A stretch of DNA of 64,000 bases from Salvelinus alpinus (Eukaryota > Chordata > Actinopteri > Salmoniformes > Salmonidae). The stretch spans positions 13,319,043 through 13,383,042 of the forward strand of contig NC_092122.1 of assembly GCF_045679555.1 (NCBI RefSeq), in the 5' to 3' direction. Below the pieces are notes generated by a model. The model ran no database searches. It was not told the DNA's origin and worked only from the letters and a program-made list of their open reading frames with translations. Position numbers and translations under genes: made by a program. Shown here piece by piece: positions 1-10,920 of the stretch (the stretch's first letter is position 1; each line of letters begins with the position of its first letter).

Positions 1-402
1 GTTTTGATCCTGTCTGATATACAAATGGTTGGAGCACGGCAATGACTAGCCCATCTTTCACGTCATGATTCTGAGGTACAGCAAGGGTGACATCTTGTGG
101 CTATATGAATATAGTTACATATTATATTAATTTGTGCTGGAATTGTATATTATTTTTTCCTAAAATATGCATTTCTCATTAAATGTAAATAAAATACGTT
201 GTGGCATATCTGTGCCTGGTTAAGAAAACAAAGAACGTGTTCATATGATAAAATGGCATACTGTATTATGTCAAACACTGCCCTCTAGTGAAATAACAGA
301 TAACTCTCCCTGTCTAAAATAAATACTGTATTTGATTTAGTATTGTGTTTTCCTGCTAGATTATGCCATTTGTTTTCCTTTTTCCATCCAGGTTAGTCTT
401 AC
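1..402 (-). other. gnptab: gnptab intron 7 (partial)
   Basis: Sequence downstream of the exon 7 donor (CAG then GTAAGACT, read on the minus strand). It is AT-rich and I see no further exon or recognised repeat. Confidence 0.7.
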
Positions 403-2449
403 CTGTTTGATCTTGCCAGTGACAACAGATGGCAGTTTGACTCTGAGCTGCTCTGTCTCCTTGAAGGATGCTGGGAAGCCACTGAGGTAGGCCAGGCTCT
501 GCATGCGGACCAGACCTGGTGCTTCCTTATCTGTGGTCTACAGGAGGAACAACAGCACAATAGCTTATTGTTACCACATGACTGTGTCCATTTGCTTATT
601 CAGCCTTAAGTAAGGACCAGTGTATCCAAGTGGGGTAAATGCTCAATCATATAACTGTGCTGGATTCAGAAAGGTCTTAGAAGTGTTGATTGCGTCTGGT
701 GCAATAGAACTTCTAATAGCAGACTACAGAGTCAGGTAACTCACCAGGTAACATCTAGAGACAGAGTGCTTCAGAGCCTCACGGGGTGCGTCTGTGTAGG
801 CCTTGTCCGCTATGGGAAGGAGGGGGGGGGGAGAAGAGACAGAGAGAGAGAGCGAGAGATTTTGCTGTGATGACATGATTGGTGTTCTCGTACTGAGTGG
901 GTAGCAGAACTGTGAACAGAAATAGCATGTGTGTCGAGTGCCAGTTAGGAGTGTTAGTTACCATCAGCCTGGGAGTGAAAGACGACCACAGACACTGTGG
1001 TGGAGGGGTGGAGGGGCTTGGCCACTTGCAACAGCAGCTTGGCGGTGGAGAAGGAGGGCGAGAGCGATGGCAGCTCCTTCAGAGTGACGTTGGCTGGCAA
1101 AGCCGGGTCCAGGGCTAGCATGGGCGCAATAATACAATGGGACAGCAGACATTCTGGCTTCACGCTGCAAACAGAAACACAGACATATAAGGAGAAAGAG
1201 GGAGATAAAATGGTCACAAGAAGGTCACAAAACATCAAGATGGTGTCCACAACTCCAATCCAACATCACTACTTTATCAAACCACTATGGCTTGTAAAAA
1301 CCCCTGCTCTGTCTTGCTGCAGTTTGCACCCCTTGCACAAGGCTTCCTTTGTGCTGTGGTTGCATCTCACGCCTTAATGTCTGTGGTCATAAGCCAACTG
1401 TTGTTGCAGATTGGTCAACTACACTGAGACCCTCTCTCCTAAACACTCAGTTGAGCGAGAAACAGGAAATGATGTCAAAACCGTTGATCTAAGACGACCG
1501 TAGTTTGTGTCTCAATAAGATGGTGCATCATCAACTCCCTGCAATTAGAGTTTGGAAGCATCCATATTGAGCTAGATATGTAAAGAATCAGTGTGAAAAC
1601 TACAGTAAATCTACAGTAATGTACAGGTGTTTCTATCTTATCACTCACCTGTCCTTCGGCAATTCAGTCGGATCACTTGCATTCTTCCCCAGCCGTTCCC
1701 TATGGTGAGAAACAGTCCAGAAAGTCAATGGACTGATCCGTTAATGCATGGAATGTGTTGTTGGGGGGGAATGTTCTAGTATTGTGATTGACAATCGACC
1801 TTTGAGCTAACAGAATCTCCCACTGGCAATATTAGTTAACTACTTATTTGGTGTCCCCTAGTCTTCACAACAGGATGAATGAAAATGATTCAATCACAGT
1901 AATCATGTAATGTGGATAAGTACCCGCTTCCTTTACGTACTAATGACCGCCTCTCAGAACATTCAGCCGACCACAGTAACCCTCTCTCCGTCCAAAACCA
2001 AAACAAATATATTCAGCTTGCATTCACGTAATACTATTTGTGTAGCCTAATGTGTGTGACGTGTAACCGAAGTCTCGGTGACCCATGTGCAGTACCACAG
2101 TGTTCTCTGCTCTTCCTTCAGCTGCTCTCTCACACCACGTAGCTGCTTCATCAGGTCGGTGTCCGTGCCATTCACCCAGGTGTACACCACATCTATGGGC
2201 ATGGGCTGGCACAGCCTACAGCGGCACAACACCATAGAGAAGATACACATCCATTTCAGATCAGTAGACAGACAAAAGCACCATTTGGAATAGTGAATTG
2301 AGACAGTGAAACACTGGTTATCCCTGTAGTGGATAGCACTTGGGCAGGGAGGGTTTCTCACCGAGTCTGGAATGATTTCCCAGCTACATTGTCTCTATAC
2401 GAGTCAAACAGTACGTGGTACTGATCCCTACTCCACTCTACCACCACCT

Positions 2450-2481
<32 letters not shown>

Positions 2482-2676
2482 GGATAAGTTGCTGCATCAT
2501 TGCTTTTGACAAGGGTTAGCTTGTTAGCTAACTAAGCTACTTACTTCTCCAAACTGGAAGGCAGAGACGATCATGAGGACTATCCCTCCAAAGCAGAGGT
2601 ACAGTCCATAGCGGTGGGACAGACAGGTGTAGGTCTGTCTCTGCAAGAGTTTCAGTACTGAATTGATTATCACCAT
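403..2676 (-). CDS. gnptab: gnptab, N-acetylglucosamine-1-phosphotransferase alpha/beta subunit, exons 1-7 (partial)
   Basis: Golgi enzyme precursor that transfers GlcNAc-1-phosphate to mannose on lysosomal enzymes, the first step of the mannose-6-phosphate tag. I read seven coding exons with GT/AG borders: 2545-2676, 2362-2447, 2096-2215, 1649-1699, 962-1164, 745-809 and 403-537. They total 792 nt (264 codons) with phases agreeing and no stop. The start ATG (2676) precedes a short cytosolic tail with [17 protein letters not shown], then a membrane segment at about residues 23-42 (signal anchor). Exon 3 carries the Stealth CR1 motif [12 protein letters not shown] (about residues 80-91); exon 5 has CLLSHCI and [17 protein letters not shown]; exon 7 has [10 protein letters not shown]. 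All align with human GNPTAB as I remember it, whose full length is about 1256 residues, so roughly the first fifth is here. The fish start is a few residues longer than the human one. The rest, including the Notch-like and catalytic regions, lies left of the window. Confidence 0.96.
2455..2481. repeat. (GA)n microsatellite in gnptab intron 1
   Basis: Uninterrupted AG/GA dinucleotides next to the exon 2 acceptor of gnptab, about 8 bp from the splice site, on the transcript side of the polypyrimidine tract. Confidence 0.9.
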
Positions 2677-2951
2677 GGTTCTCCTTTGCAATCCATATCT
2701 CTTCGGTCATTCACCGAAGACGCGGGAGCATATCGGAGTTCATATAAAATAAACACTACAAAACGAACGACGTCTTCTTTGTCACATGACAACTAGCAAA
2801 AACTGTCAAAACGAATGACCAACCATTGCACTTCCTTTATGATGATGTCGCCTTGTCTCAAATGTTCCGGGTGCTGCTTTAAAAAAACAACTCAGTACCG
2901 CCCTCTGTCGACTAGGAGGAGTTGTGCTCTACATTTAGCGTGGTGTGTCCT
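2677..2951 (-). promoter_or_regulatory. gnptab 5' leader and promoter region
   Basis: Region upstream of the gnptab start codon. A CpG-bearing patch at about 2700-2775 is the likely core promoter and 5' UTR. No TATA box is evident on the minus strand. gnptab and dram1a are head to head, start codons about 2.6 kb apart, with transposons between them. Assigned by position only. Confidence 0.4.
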
Positions 2952-3062
2952 ATACATAGAAATACACGGAATATACCAAACATTAGGAACAACTTCCTAA
3001 TTTTGAGTTTCGTCCCCTTTTGCCCTCAGAACAACCTCAATTCATCAGGGCATGGACTCTTT

Positions 3063-3467
3063 TATGAATTGTTATTTATTTTACCAGGTAAGTTAAGAAC
3101 ACATTCTCATTTAGAGCAGCAACCTGGGGTATATTAACAGGGGAGAGGAGGGGGGATGAATGAGCCAATTGAAAGCTGAGATGATTAGGTGGCCATGATG
3201 GTATGATGGCTAGAGAGGAGAATTTAGCGACCACAGAGAGCCAGGACACCTGTTTAACGTCCCACCCGAAAGACGGCGCCCTACACAGGGCAATGTCCCC
3301 AATCACTGCCATGGGGCATTGTAATATTTTTTTAGACAAAGGGAAAAGTGCATCCTACTGGCCCTCCAACACCACTTCAAGCAGCATCTGGTCTCCCATT
3401 CAGGACCAACCCTGCTTAGCTTCAGAGGCAAGCCAGCTGTGGGATGCAGGATGGTATGCTGCTGACT
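3063..3467 (-). mobile_element. 5S rRNA-derived SINE (SINE3-like)
   Basis: Read on the minus strand from about 3467, the head resembles 5S rRNA: GCATACCATCCTGC, then GAAGCTAAGCAGGGTTGG, then AATGGGAGACCAG. These correspond to 5S internal control region blocks. The body continues with GATTGGGGACATTGCCCTGTG and a conserved GGACGTTAAACAGGTGTCC and ends in TTACCTGGTAAAATAAATAA. A 5S-type pol III promoter fused to a LINE-like tail defines SINE3. It is inserted in the Tc1 derivative and abuts a Rex1 fragment. Confidence 0.8.
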
Positions 3468-4375
3468 CTATTTCAACACAAAGGAGCTGATCGTGGACTT
3501 CAGGAGACAGCAGAAGGAGCATGCCCCCATCCACATCGATAGGACCGCATTGGAGAAGGTGAAAAGCTTCAAGTTCCTCTGCGCACACATCACTGACAAT
3601 CTGCACCGCCCGCAACTGCAGGGCTCTCCAGAGGCTGGTGCGGTCAGCCCAACGCATCACCGGGAGCACACTGCCTGCCCTTCAGGACATCTACAGCACC
3701 CAGGTTCACAGCAAGGCCAAGAAGATCATTAAGGACCTCAGCCACCCGAGCCGCGGCCTGTTCACCCCGCTATCATCCAGCGAGTTCAGTACAGGTGCAT
3801 CAAAGCTGGGACCGAGAGAATGAAAAACAGCTTCTATCTCAAGGCCATCAGACTGTTAAATAGCCATCACAAGCCGGCCTCCACCCATTACCCTGCCCTG
3901 AACTTAGTCACTGTCACTAGCATGCTACCACCCAGTTACTCAACCCTGCACCTTAGAGGTTGCTGCCCTATGTACATAGACATGGAATACTGGTCATTTT
4001 AATAATGGAATACTGTTCACTTTAATAATGTTTACATACTGTTCTACCCATTTCATATGTACTGTATATACTGTATTCTAGTCAAGGCCATCCTATTCAA
4101 CTAGTGCTGTACAGATACTATTCTATCCACATATTCTTCAGATATACTACATATTCTCTCCACATACTGTCCATAATGTCTATACTCCGGACTCCGACAT
4201 AGCTCGTCCTAATATTTCAAAATGTCTTAATTCCATTATTTTACTTGTAGATTTGTCTGTATTGTTGTGTATAGTTAGATATTAGTGCACTGTTGGCGCA
4301 AGGAACACCAGCATTTTGCTACCCCATAATAACATCTGCTAAATATGTATATGTGACCAATACAATTTGATTTGA
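3468..4375 (+). mobile_element. Rex1/Babar LINE 3' fragment
   Basis: From 3484 the plus strand reads the Rex1 RT C-terminal region (ELIVDFRRQQKEHAPIHID, then EKVKSFKFLCAHITDN), a shift, then QRITGSTLPALQDIYST and [16 protein letters not shown]. The 3' UTR ends in the typical repeated tail AATTTGATTTGAT at about 4375. It is 5'-truncated and about 80 percent like the longer Rex1 at 24-26 kb by eye, with at least one frameshift and a deletion near 3608. Not functional. Confidence 0.88.
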
Positions 4376-4816
4376 TAAGGTGATGAAAGCATTCCGCAGG
4401 AATGTTGGCCCATTTTGACTCCATTGCTTCCCACAGTTGTGTCAAGTTGGCTGGATGTCCTTTGGGTGGTGGACCATTCTTGATACACACGGAAAACTGT
4501 TGAGCGTGAAACACCCAGCAGCGTTGCAGTTCTTGACTCAAAGTGCTGCGCCTGGCACCTACTACCATATCCCGTTCAAAGGCACAATCTTTTGTCTTGC
4601 CCATTCACCCTCTGAATGGCACCCAAACACAATTGATACCTCAATCGTCTACATGCTAAAACATCCATATTTAACCTGTCTCCTCCCCATCATATACACT
4701 GATTGAAGTGGATTTAACAAGTGACATCAATAAGGGATCAAGGCTTTCACCTGGATTCACCTGATCAGTCTATGTCATGGAAACAGGTGTCCTTAATGTT
4801 TTGTATACTCAGTGTA

Positions 4817-5061
4817 GAATGGATGCATCCCTCTGCAGGCCTACCCACTCAGATTAGAATGAATAATAAACAATAATAAACAATGAAGTTAGAAAGAAAT
4901 ATGAATTTAGAAAGAAAGAAATACATTATGGTTCAGAACAGGATGTGTAGACATTTTATGTAAAGCTTTGCGTCTTAGTTTCTGTTACATGCGGAAATGA
5001 TCGGTCGAGGTACCGAAGTCAGCCCACACTCAACATGACTGAAATTCAATACTGTCTAGAC
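4817..5061. other. dram1a upstream region
   Basis: No gene. From about 4965 onward the sequence is paralogous to 36665 onward (dram1b) and to about 13190 onward (dram1 pseudogene), marking the left limit of the duplicated unit. Confidence 0.6.
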
Positions 5062-5069
5062 CACGTGAC
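5062..5069 (+). promoter_or_regulatory. CACGTGAC E-box / CLEAR-like motif upstream of dram1a
   Basis: CACGTGAC sits about 207 bp before the dram1a ATG and is kept in dram1b (36783-36790). The TFEB/TFE3 CLEAR consensus is GTCACGTGAC; here the core and 3' flank match but not the 5' flank. A lysosomal-autophagy gene is a plausible TFEB target. Binding is inferred, not shown. Confidence 0.45.
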
Positions 5070-5268
5070 TGCAAAATTACAGTTTACGGTATAGTTTTCA
5101 GTAAGAGATGTCACTTTTTAGGTGGCCGATTAGCCAAATTATAATCCTACTTCAAATCTCAACTCTGAGGAATATTGACAGAGGGATTTTACCTGTCAGT
5201 ATTCTGCATTTGTTAATTGCACTAAGGACGGTCTGTCTGCGTGGTAACTTTTCCTTATTGCTGACAAA

Positions 5269-8041
5269 ATGCTTTGGTTCATGGAGGGAATATGCTTTTT
5301 ACCATTTTTTTTGGTAATCTGGTCATCTAGCACGTTTATTGTTTCCTACCTAATTGCATTGTTCGAGCATGATGTGGATGTTATCTTCCCGTATATAAGG
5401 TAAGATTATGATTATTTATCAGCAGCCTGAGCATTTTTATTTTCCACGAACTTGCCGTTCTTCATTAAACCGTGATAATAGCATTTAATTCTTATTGTTT
5501 AAATCAGTGTGGGTATTGGAAATAATGTTTCTTTATTTCCACTCATCGAAACCGGCGATATTAAGGGAAATCATATCGCATTCTTGCAACAAAAATAAAT
5601 CAGTTTCGTTTTCCCCACCACGCTGTACTTGGCTGGTACCCAGTTCCCAGCTGTGTAGTCTACAGCGTAGGGGCCTGTGAACTACTTAATGTCCGGTGTG
5701 TGTCCTCACTTGACATTTAAACAGCTTGTTTATTGAGCAGATAGATATTTAACACATATGCAAACTCAACATCAATAGGCATAGATAATTAATAAGGGTT
5801 TAACTAATTAGCGCTCTATTCAAACAATTAAAGCCCTCTATTCAGTAATATGTTCCGTAGATGTACCTTAATTATTCGTTTGTCATCAACTGGTATGGTT
5901 TTACATTTGAAATGCAATTATCTATTTGGTTAATAGATTATGCCAATGGTATGATTTTGCTTTGATTACATTTTTTGATTTCATGAAATAACAAATTGTA
6001 TCACTTTCTGTTCTGTTATTATTTAATGTGTATAATGATTTTTAATATAATGTATTCTTAAAATGAAATCCAGATTATTTAAAAGGACTTCCAGACATGG
6101 CATTAATACACACATTAACCCTGAACTATTCTTTCTTTAGTGACACTGGGGCTAAACCCCCAGAGAGCTGTGTCTTTGGCTTGATGACGGTCATCACTGC
6201 ATTTGCAAGTGAGCACAGAAAGACACTAAAACCATGAAAGAGCTTTTTGTCTTAGTGTAAAGGGATAGTTCACCCAAATTATATATTTGGTTTCCTTACC
6301 CTGTAAGCAGTCTATGAACCATATATGACAGCAATCCATGCTTTGGTTTAGTTTCCCTGGCAATGTTTCTACATGCTAATGTCATGGGATGATGTTAGCA
6401 TTTTTTCATGCATCATGTTCAAATCATCTATGTGACTTTGTTGAGCTTCACACTTCATTTTAGATACTTTTGGATGATTTGGACAAAAAAAATACTGATA
6501 TTGGTCCCATGATTTAAATGGTATTTGTGCTACAAATGCTAAAACGTTAGCATGTGGAAACCGTGCTAGGGAAACTAAACCAAAGCATAATTTACTGTCA
6601 TACCTTGTCCATAGACTGCTTACAGGGTTAATTTGTTATTTTGTAATTTGGGTGAACAATCCCTGTGAGAAACTCCATGGGTTTTTCCAGGTCAGAGACA
6701 ATGCCAAGAGCTTTATTCACACTTCCCATTTTTTAGAAAATGAAAGCAGAAATGCATGTTTAGACAGGGCTGGGATAAATGATATGATATTGCATTTGAC
6801 TGAGTATTACATTTCACTTCACTATATTTGTCTTTCTTTTTTACCTCTGTTTTAAGGTGCAAATAAATCAATATTGCAGCAGGTTTCACATAGGTCTACA
6901 ATAGCCTACTGTGAGCATATACTGTCTAAATGTGAAAAGTGCTAATAAAAACATTCACTCCATGTGCCATACCAAATCCTCTACAGGTATGGCCACCATG
7001 TATGCCAGATACAAGTTTGTGGAGAAGCTCAATGAGAAGGCAGGTGGTGTTCCCCCAGTGCTGAACCAGGCTGCTTTATGGATTGGAACGCTTTCTTGTT
7101 TGGGGATGTGTTTTGTCGCTACTTTCCAGGTAGGTCGCCACGAAGGCACAAGCGTCAGTTCAACAACTAGTTTTGATTCACATTTGGCTGAGTTGTCAAT
7201 TAACGTCAATTCAACATTTGCCCAGTGGGTTGTCACCCCTTTAGTGTGAAGATGGAGGGGTTTTGTACCATTAAGTGACAGTGTGATATTCCATACATGA
7301 TCTCTCTGGTGTGTTCTTTTTCCCCAGGAGACAACGATTACGGCAGTTCATGATGCAGGTGCATTACTCTTCTTCGTTTCTGGTGTTCTGTACACCATCC
7401 TCCAGTCCATTATATCCTATAAGGCCTTCCCCTATGGGTGTTCCTTGGCCTTGTGCCGTATGCGCACAGGAATTGCAACTATCGCCTTCCTGGCAGTTTT
7501 CCCCAGTATCCTTGAAAACAGTAGTAACCCCTGGTGTCTAAATGATTTTAATCATGAATGATCATTGTTTTATAAAAGAAAATATCTCCTTCATTTACCA
7601 TCCAGCTGTTGTCTGTGCTGTCTTTGTGACACAAACCACACTGCATAGAAAAACAGAAGACGAGGTACAGTATGAGCACATCTTTACCAAGAACACCACT
7701 CACGTAACAACAAAGATGGACGATATTCTGGATCCATATAGGCTTTATAGGCCAGAGAAGCTATACGTGTCAATATCAGTCTCTATCCGACTTCCTGTCA
7801 TTACAGGACAATGTGTTCCATCTGGTGAGTGCTGTGAGTGAGTGGATCGTGGCCTTCAGCTTCATCTTCTTCTTCTTCACCTACATCCACGACTTTAAAG
7901 TGAGTTTTCAGTCACCGCTCTGTCATTGTGGTGGGAAATCATTATCCTTTTCTTCTCCTTTATTTTAGTTATTTCTCTTTGTCTTGTTTCTTACAGAAGT
8001 TTACTCTGAAGCTGAGAACACAGTTTGTGGACTATTCCTGA
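5269..8041 (+). CDS. dram1: dram1a, DNA damage-regulated autophagy modulator 1
   Basis: Multipass lysosomal membrane protein of the Frag1/DRAM/Sfk1 family; in mammals a p53 target that promotes autophagy. Seven coding exons with consensus splice sites: 5269-5399, 6141-6208, 6987-7129, 7328-7505, 7606-7664, 7807-7899, 7997-8041. The sum is 717 nt, giving 238 residues and TGA; human DRAM1 is also 238. Matching blocks are the first membrane helix [18 protein letters not shown], the loop [45 protein letters not shown] and [26 protein letters not shown]. The first ATG (5269) fits the human start. Exon 5 ends at GAG before GTACAG, because only that donor gives the human spacing to exon 6. It is one of three tandem copies and all frames are open. 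Confidence 0.95.
6260..6663. mobile_element. Foldback MITE in dram1a intron 2
   Basis: Terminal inverted repeats: GGGATAGTTCACCCAAATTA at 6262-6281 and its near complement TAATTTGGGTGAACAATCCC at about 6644-6663. The inner arms also pair (TGCTTTGGTTTAGTTTCCCT with AGGGAAACTAAACCAAAGCA). dram1b intron 2 lacks it, so it arrived after the duplication. Confidence 0.8.
7137..7229. repeat. Short repeat insertion in dram1a intron 3
   Basis: About 90 bp (CGCCACGAAGGCAC... to ...CCCAGTGGGT) is present in dram1a intron 3 and absent from the matching place in dram1b. It resembles a dispersed fish repeat I recall but cannot name. Confidence 0.5.
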
Positions 8042-8650
8042 TGAAGCATTTATTTGAACCTTTTAATCTGAATATTTACAAAATCAAGTGTATTTTTTCT
8101 ACTTTTATGAAGCAAATGTATATGAGATTATCTGAATGGTATGATGTATTTCTTCATACTGTATCCATTGCAACATAACCCCAGTCTTAACGGTTAACCA
8201 CAAAACAAACATATCCTGTGACCAGCAATTAGAGAAGTTGTTGGGTTAATGAAAGAGTTAACACATTGTTCATCATCTGGTGGGACAAAGGTCAGTATTG
8301 CGCAAACAAGATCAAGTTAATATAGAAAATTAATTTCACGCATCACCAGTTTATGGATAGAGGCTGTATGTACTCTTACCTACTCCAAGGTTAATCGTTT
8401 GATATTACTATGTAAATATTTTTCTAGTTAGGTATTTTGCTCAAGAATAACTCTTGTTTCTCAGGGTATTGAGGAGGCATATCTATGGAATACCATTGTA
8501 ATAAAGTAACTCAAAATACATACAGGGCGACTGTGTGACGTATTTCTGTTCCAAACACAAAACCCAAACAGTGTTTGAATAAAATGACGGCCACATATCT
8601 TTAGGCAAAATGTGTTCTTTATTTTTCAGGCTAAACTGCATAAACACTAC
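8042..8650 (+). other. dram1a 3' UTR and downstream, with AATAAA signal at 8500-8505
   Basis: Paralogous to the dram1b 3' region (41071-43190) minus the Tc1 there. AATAAA at 8500-8505 has a counterpart at 43029-43034; a second AATAAA lies near 8578. Either may end the transcript. The duplication homology fades near 8650. Confidence 0.6.
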
Positions 8651-10078
8651 AGGCCATACTTGTGAACATTAGAAAAAGTTTAAGTTCAAGGTTAAGTTTA
8701 AGCATCAGCCAATTAAAATCCCTGACATAGTGGCAAGTGATCAAAGGCTACATATTAGCTGTTCCCATTACATACAGTAAGTTTGCACATTTTGCACTAT
8801 GCTAACCTCACCAGGTGGCTGTGAAAATTACCTGTAGGACATTCCCTATCAGCCAATTCAAATCGTTGATGTAGTTGGACGTGTTCCAACACTTGTTCAT
8901 GGAAGCGCACTTAACAGAAGTACAACAGCGCTTACTGATAATCAAAGAAACTACATCACGAGTGTTTGACTGACTGGTCAAATTGCTCTCTGTGTAGATT
9001 TCTGGCATGGGTTCAAATCTCACTCGAGTTTTTGTCCGCAGCTGAAATGTAGCTTTACATTTACTGTGTTAGTGTGTTGAAAACGGACCTACAGCTTGAA
9101 AAGAAAGATTATTAATTCATTTAATAAGGAGATACCTCTTTCTTCAGCCTTGCAGACAAACATACTGCTATGGCCTAATGATCATATTACATAACTATAT
9201 TACATGGACTATATTACGTGGACTATATTAGGACTATATTCCATAGACTATATTACATGGACGTGTACACATATGTAGGCCTACAATATTTTACATGTAT
9301 TTTTATAATCATCTACTTGTCACATATGTGTTATTTGATTGGAGGAGGGAGAACATAACAAAGTGTACAGTATGATTGTAGTTTGCACTCTCGTTATCAT
9401 CCTACAGATGGCAGTATTGCAGTTATTTTAAATAAGTTTATCATGAGTCCAGACTTGAGCCCACGCTACAGTCTTAAATTAATGTAGGAAGACACTTGAC
9501 TGTATCAGTATCAGATTGTGAATTATTTATATTTGAAAAAGTAATCTAACTCTCTGGTTAGCATTTTATGTCCGATAGGAACTCAATAATATAGCTATAG
9601 CCTACATTCATTCATATCAGATAGTGTTCTCCTTATGCTATATAACCTATTAATGCATATGTAACTTTGTATGGTATACTTCAATCCGACAATGTTTGCG
9701 GTAGGCTATTTGTGAAAACTATGATTTCAATGTAAAAATGCAGACCGACACATAGGCTACTGGCACTGCTACATACATAATCATCACTAATTTAGTATAG
9801 GCCAGTGGAGCGAATTTCACTGGGGGGGGGGGGGGGGGGGTATGTCTCCCCCACATTCTGAAATGTGCATTTTTGTCCCTCCCAGTTTTGTATTTGGAAT
9901 GTGATACAAAATGTGGCAACGGTGTGCTTTAGGACCATGCGGACGCCTCCGTGCGGGCGGCTAAGGTGTTTGGAGTGTTTATCCAACTGGATAAGAAACA
10001 ATATATAATTATGTCCCCCTCCACTTCTAAAACCAAAGTTGCACCCCTGGTATAGGCTATATTAGATACATATGTAGC
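8651..10078. other. Intergenic, short repeats only
   Basis: No gene recognised. At 9180-9262 an imperfect repeat of about 15-17 bp based on ACTATATTACATGG occurs roughly five times. At 9822-9840 there is a run of G. A B-box-like GGTTCAAATCTC at about 9009 hints at an old tRNA-derived SINE (weak). Confidence 0.5.
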
Positions 10079-10920
10079 AGTGGAGGCTTCTCAGAGGAGG
10101 ACCATTTAAAAAGTTATCATTTTTAGATAAAACTATACTAAATATAATCACGTCACCAAATCATTAAATAAAACACACTATTTTGCAAAGAAGGTCTACA
10201 GTATCCTCAACAGCACTCTGTAGGGTAGCACCATGGTGTAACCAGAGGACAGCTATCTTCCGTCCTCCTCTGGGTATATTGACTTCAATACAAAACCTAG
10301 GGGGTTCATGGTTCTCCCTCCCTTCCATAGACTTACACATGAATTATGACAACTTCCGGAGGACGTCCTACAACCTATCAGAGCTCTTGCAGCATGAACT
10401 GACATGTTGTCCACCCAATCAAAGGATCACATAATGAATCTAGTACTGAAAGCATAAGCTACAGCTAGCTAGCACTGCAATGCATAAAATGTAGTGAGTA
10501 CTTGACTCAAAGAGAGAGAAAGACAATAGTTGAACAGATTTTAACAAATTAATTTCTTCCAAAATGAAGGAGAAGCAAGAGAGAAATAGAGAAAGCAATT
10601 TCATACTTTTTTTTCAGTTTAAGTTTCACTTACTTAGCTGGCAAATGCAGCTAGATAGCTTAACCTACTGAAACACCCTGCTCAAACAGCTAGCTGGCTA
10701 TAACACTGGAAGTCTTCCAAGTCAAGGTAAGCTTTTGGTTTTCACAAATTTATTGACACCAGGGCCCGCCGGTGTAACTGCTTACTGACTGTACAATGTA
10801 ACGTTACTGCATGATTGTAGCGGGTTTACTAAGGCATTAGTTATATTAGCTATGCTTACTATGACGTTACTTAAACTAATATGACAATGATGTAGGCTGT
10901 GTGTCACGGTTTGGCTTGGA
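10079..10920. repeat. Probable hAT-like or unclassified salmonid repeat
   Basis: Begins CAGTGGAGGCTTCTCAGAGG, a terminus I associate with hAT-type elements of salmonids. The sequence to about 10920 has the texture of a dispersed repeat, with no long frame. I could not find a convincing matching right end, so family and limits are tentative. Confidence 0.35.

Larger units (their letters stand above)
2952..4816 (-). mobile_element. Internally deleted Tc1-like element, split by later insertions
   Basis: The ends are inverted repeats: near 2955 a degenerate TACAC...CCAAACATTAGGAAC, and near 4790-4816 CCTTAATGTTTTGTATACTCAGTGTA. The element is cut at about 3062 and resumes at about 4375; CATGGACTCT continues into AAGGTGATGAAAGC, as in intact salmonid copies I recall. 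On the minus strand, 4604-4275 encodes MGKTKD..ERDMVVGARR (the start of a Tc1 helix-turn-helix) running into [13 protein letters not shown] (a Tc1 transposase C-terminal block). The catalytic core is therefore missing and the copy is non-autonomous. Part of that reading frame overlaps the inserted Rex1 tail and is not transposase. Confidence 0.75.

Noticed and set aside
3395-3467. 5S rRNA gene.
   Set aside because: Only the head resembles 5S, it is diverged and fused to a SINE body and tail; it is a SINE3 copy.
7665-7720. Longer dram1a exon 5 reading through to CAC before GTAACA.
   Set aside because: In frame, but it adds 16 residues absent from human DRAM1, and the counterpart in dram1b has a changed, unaligned end.
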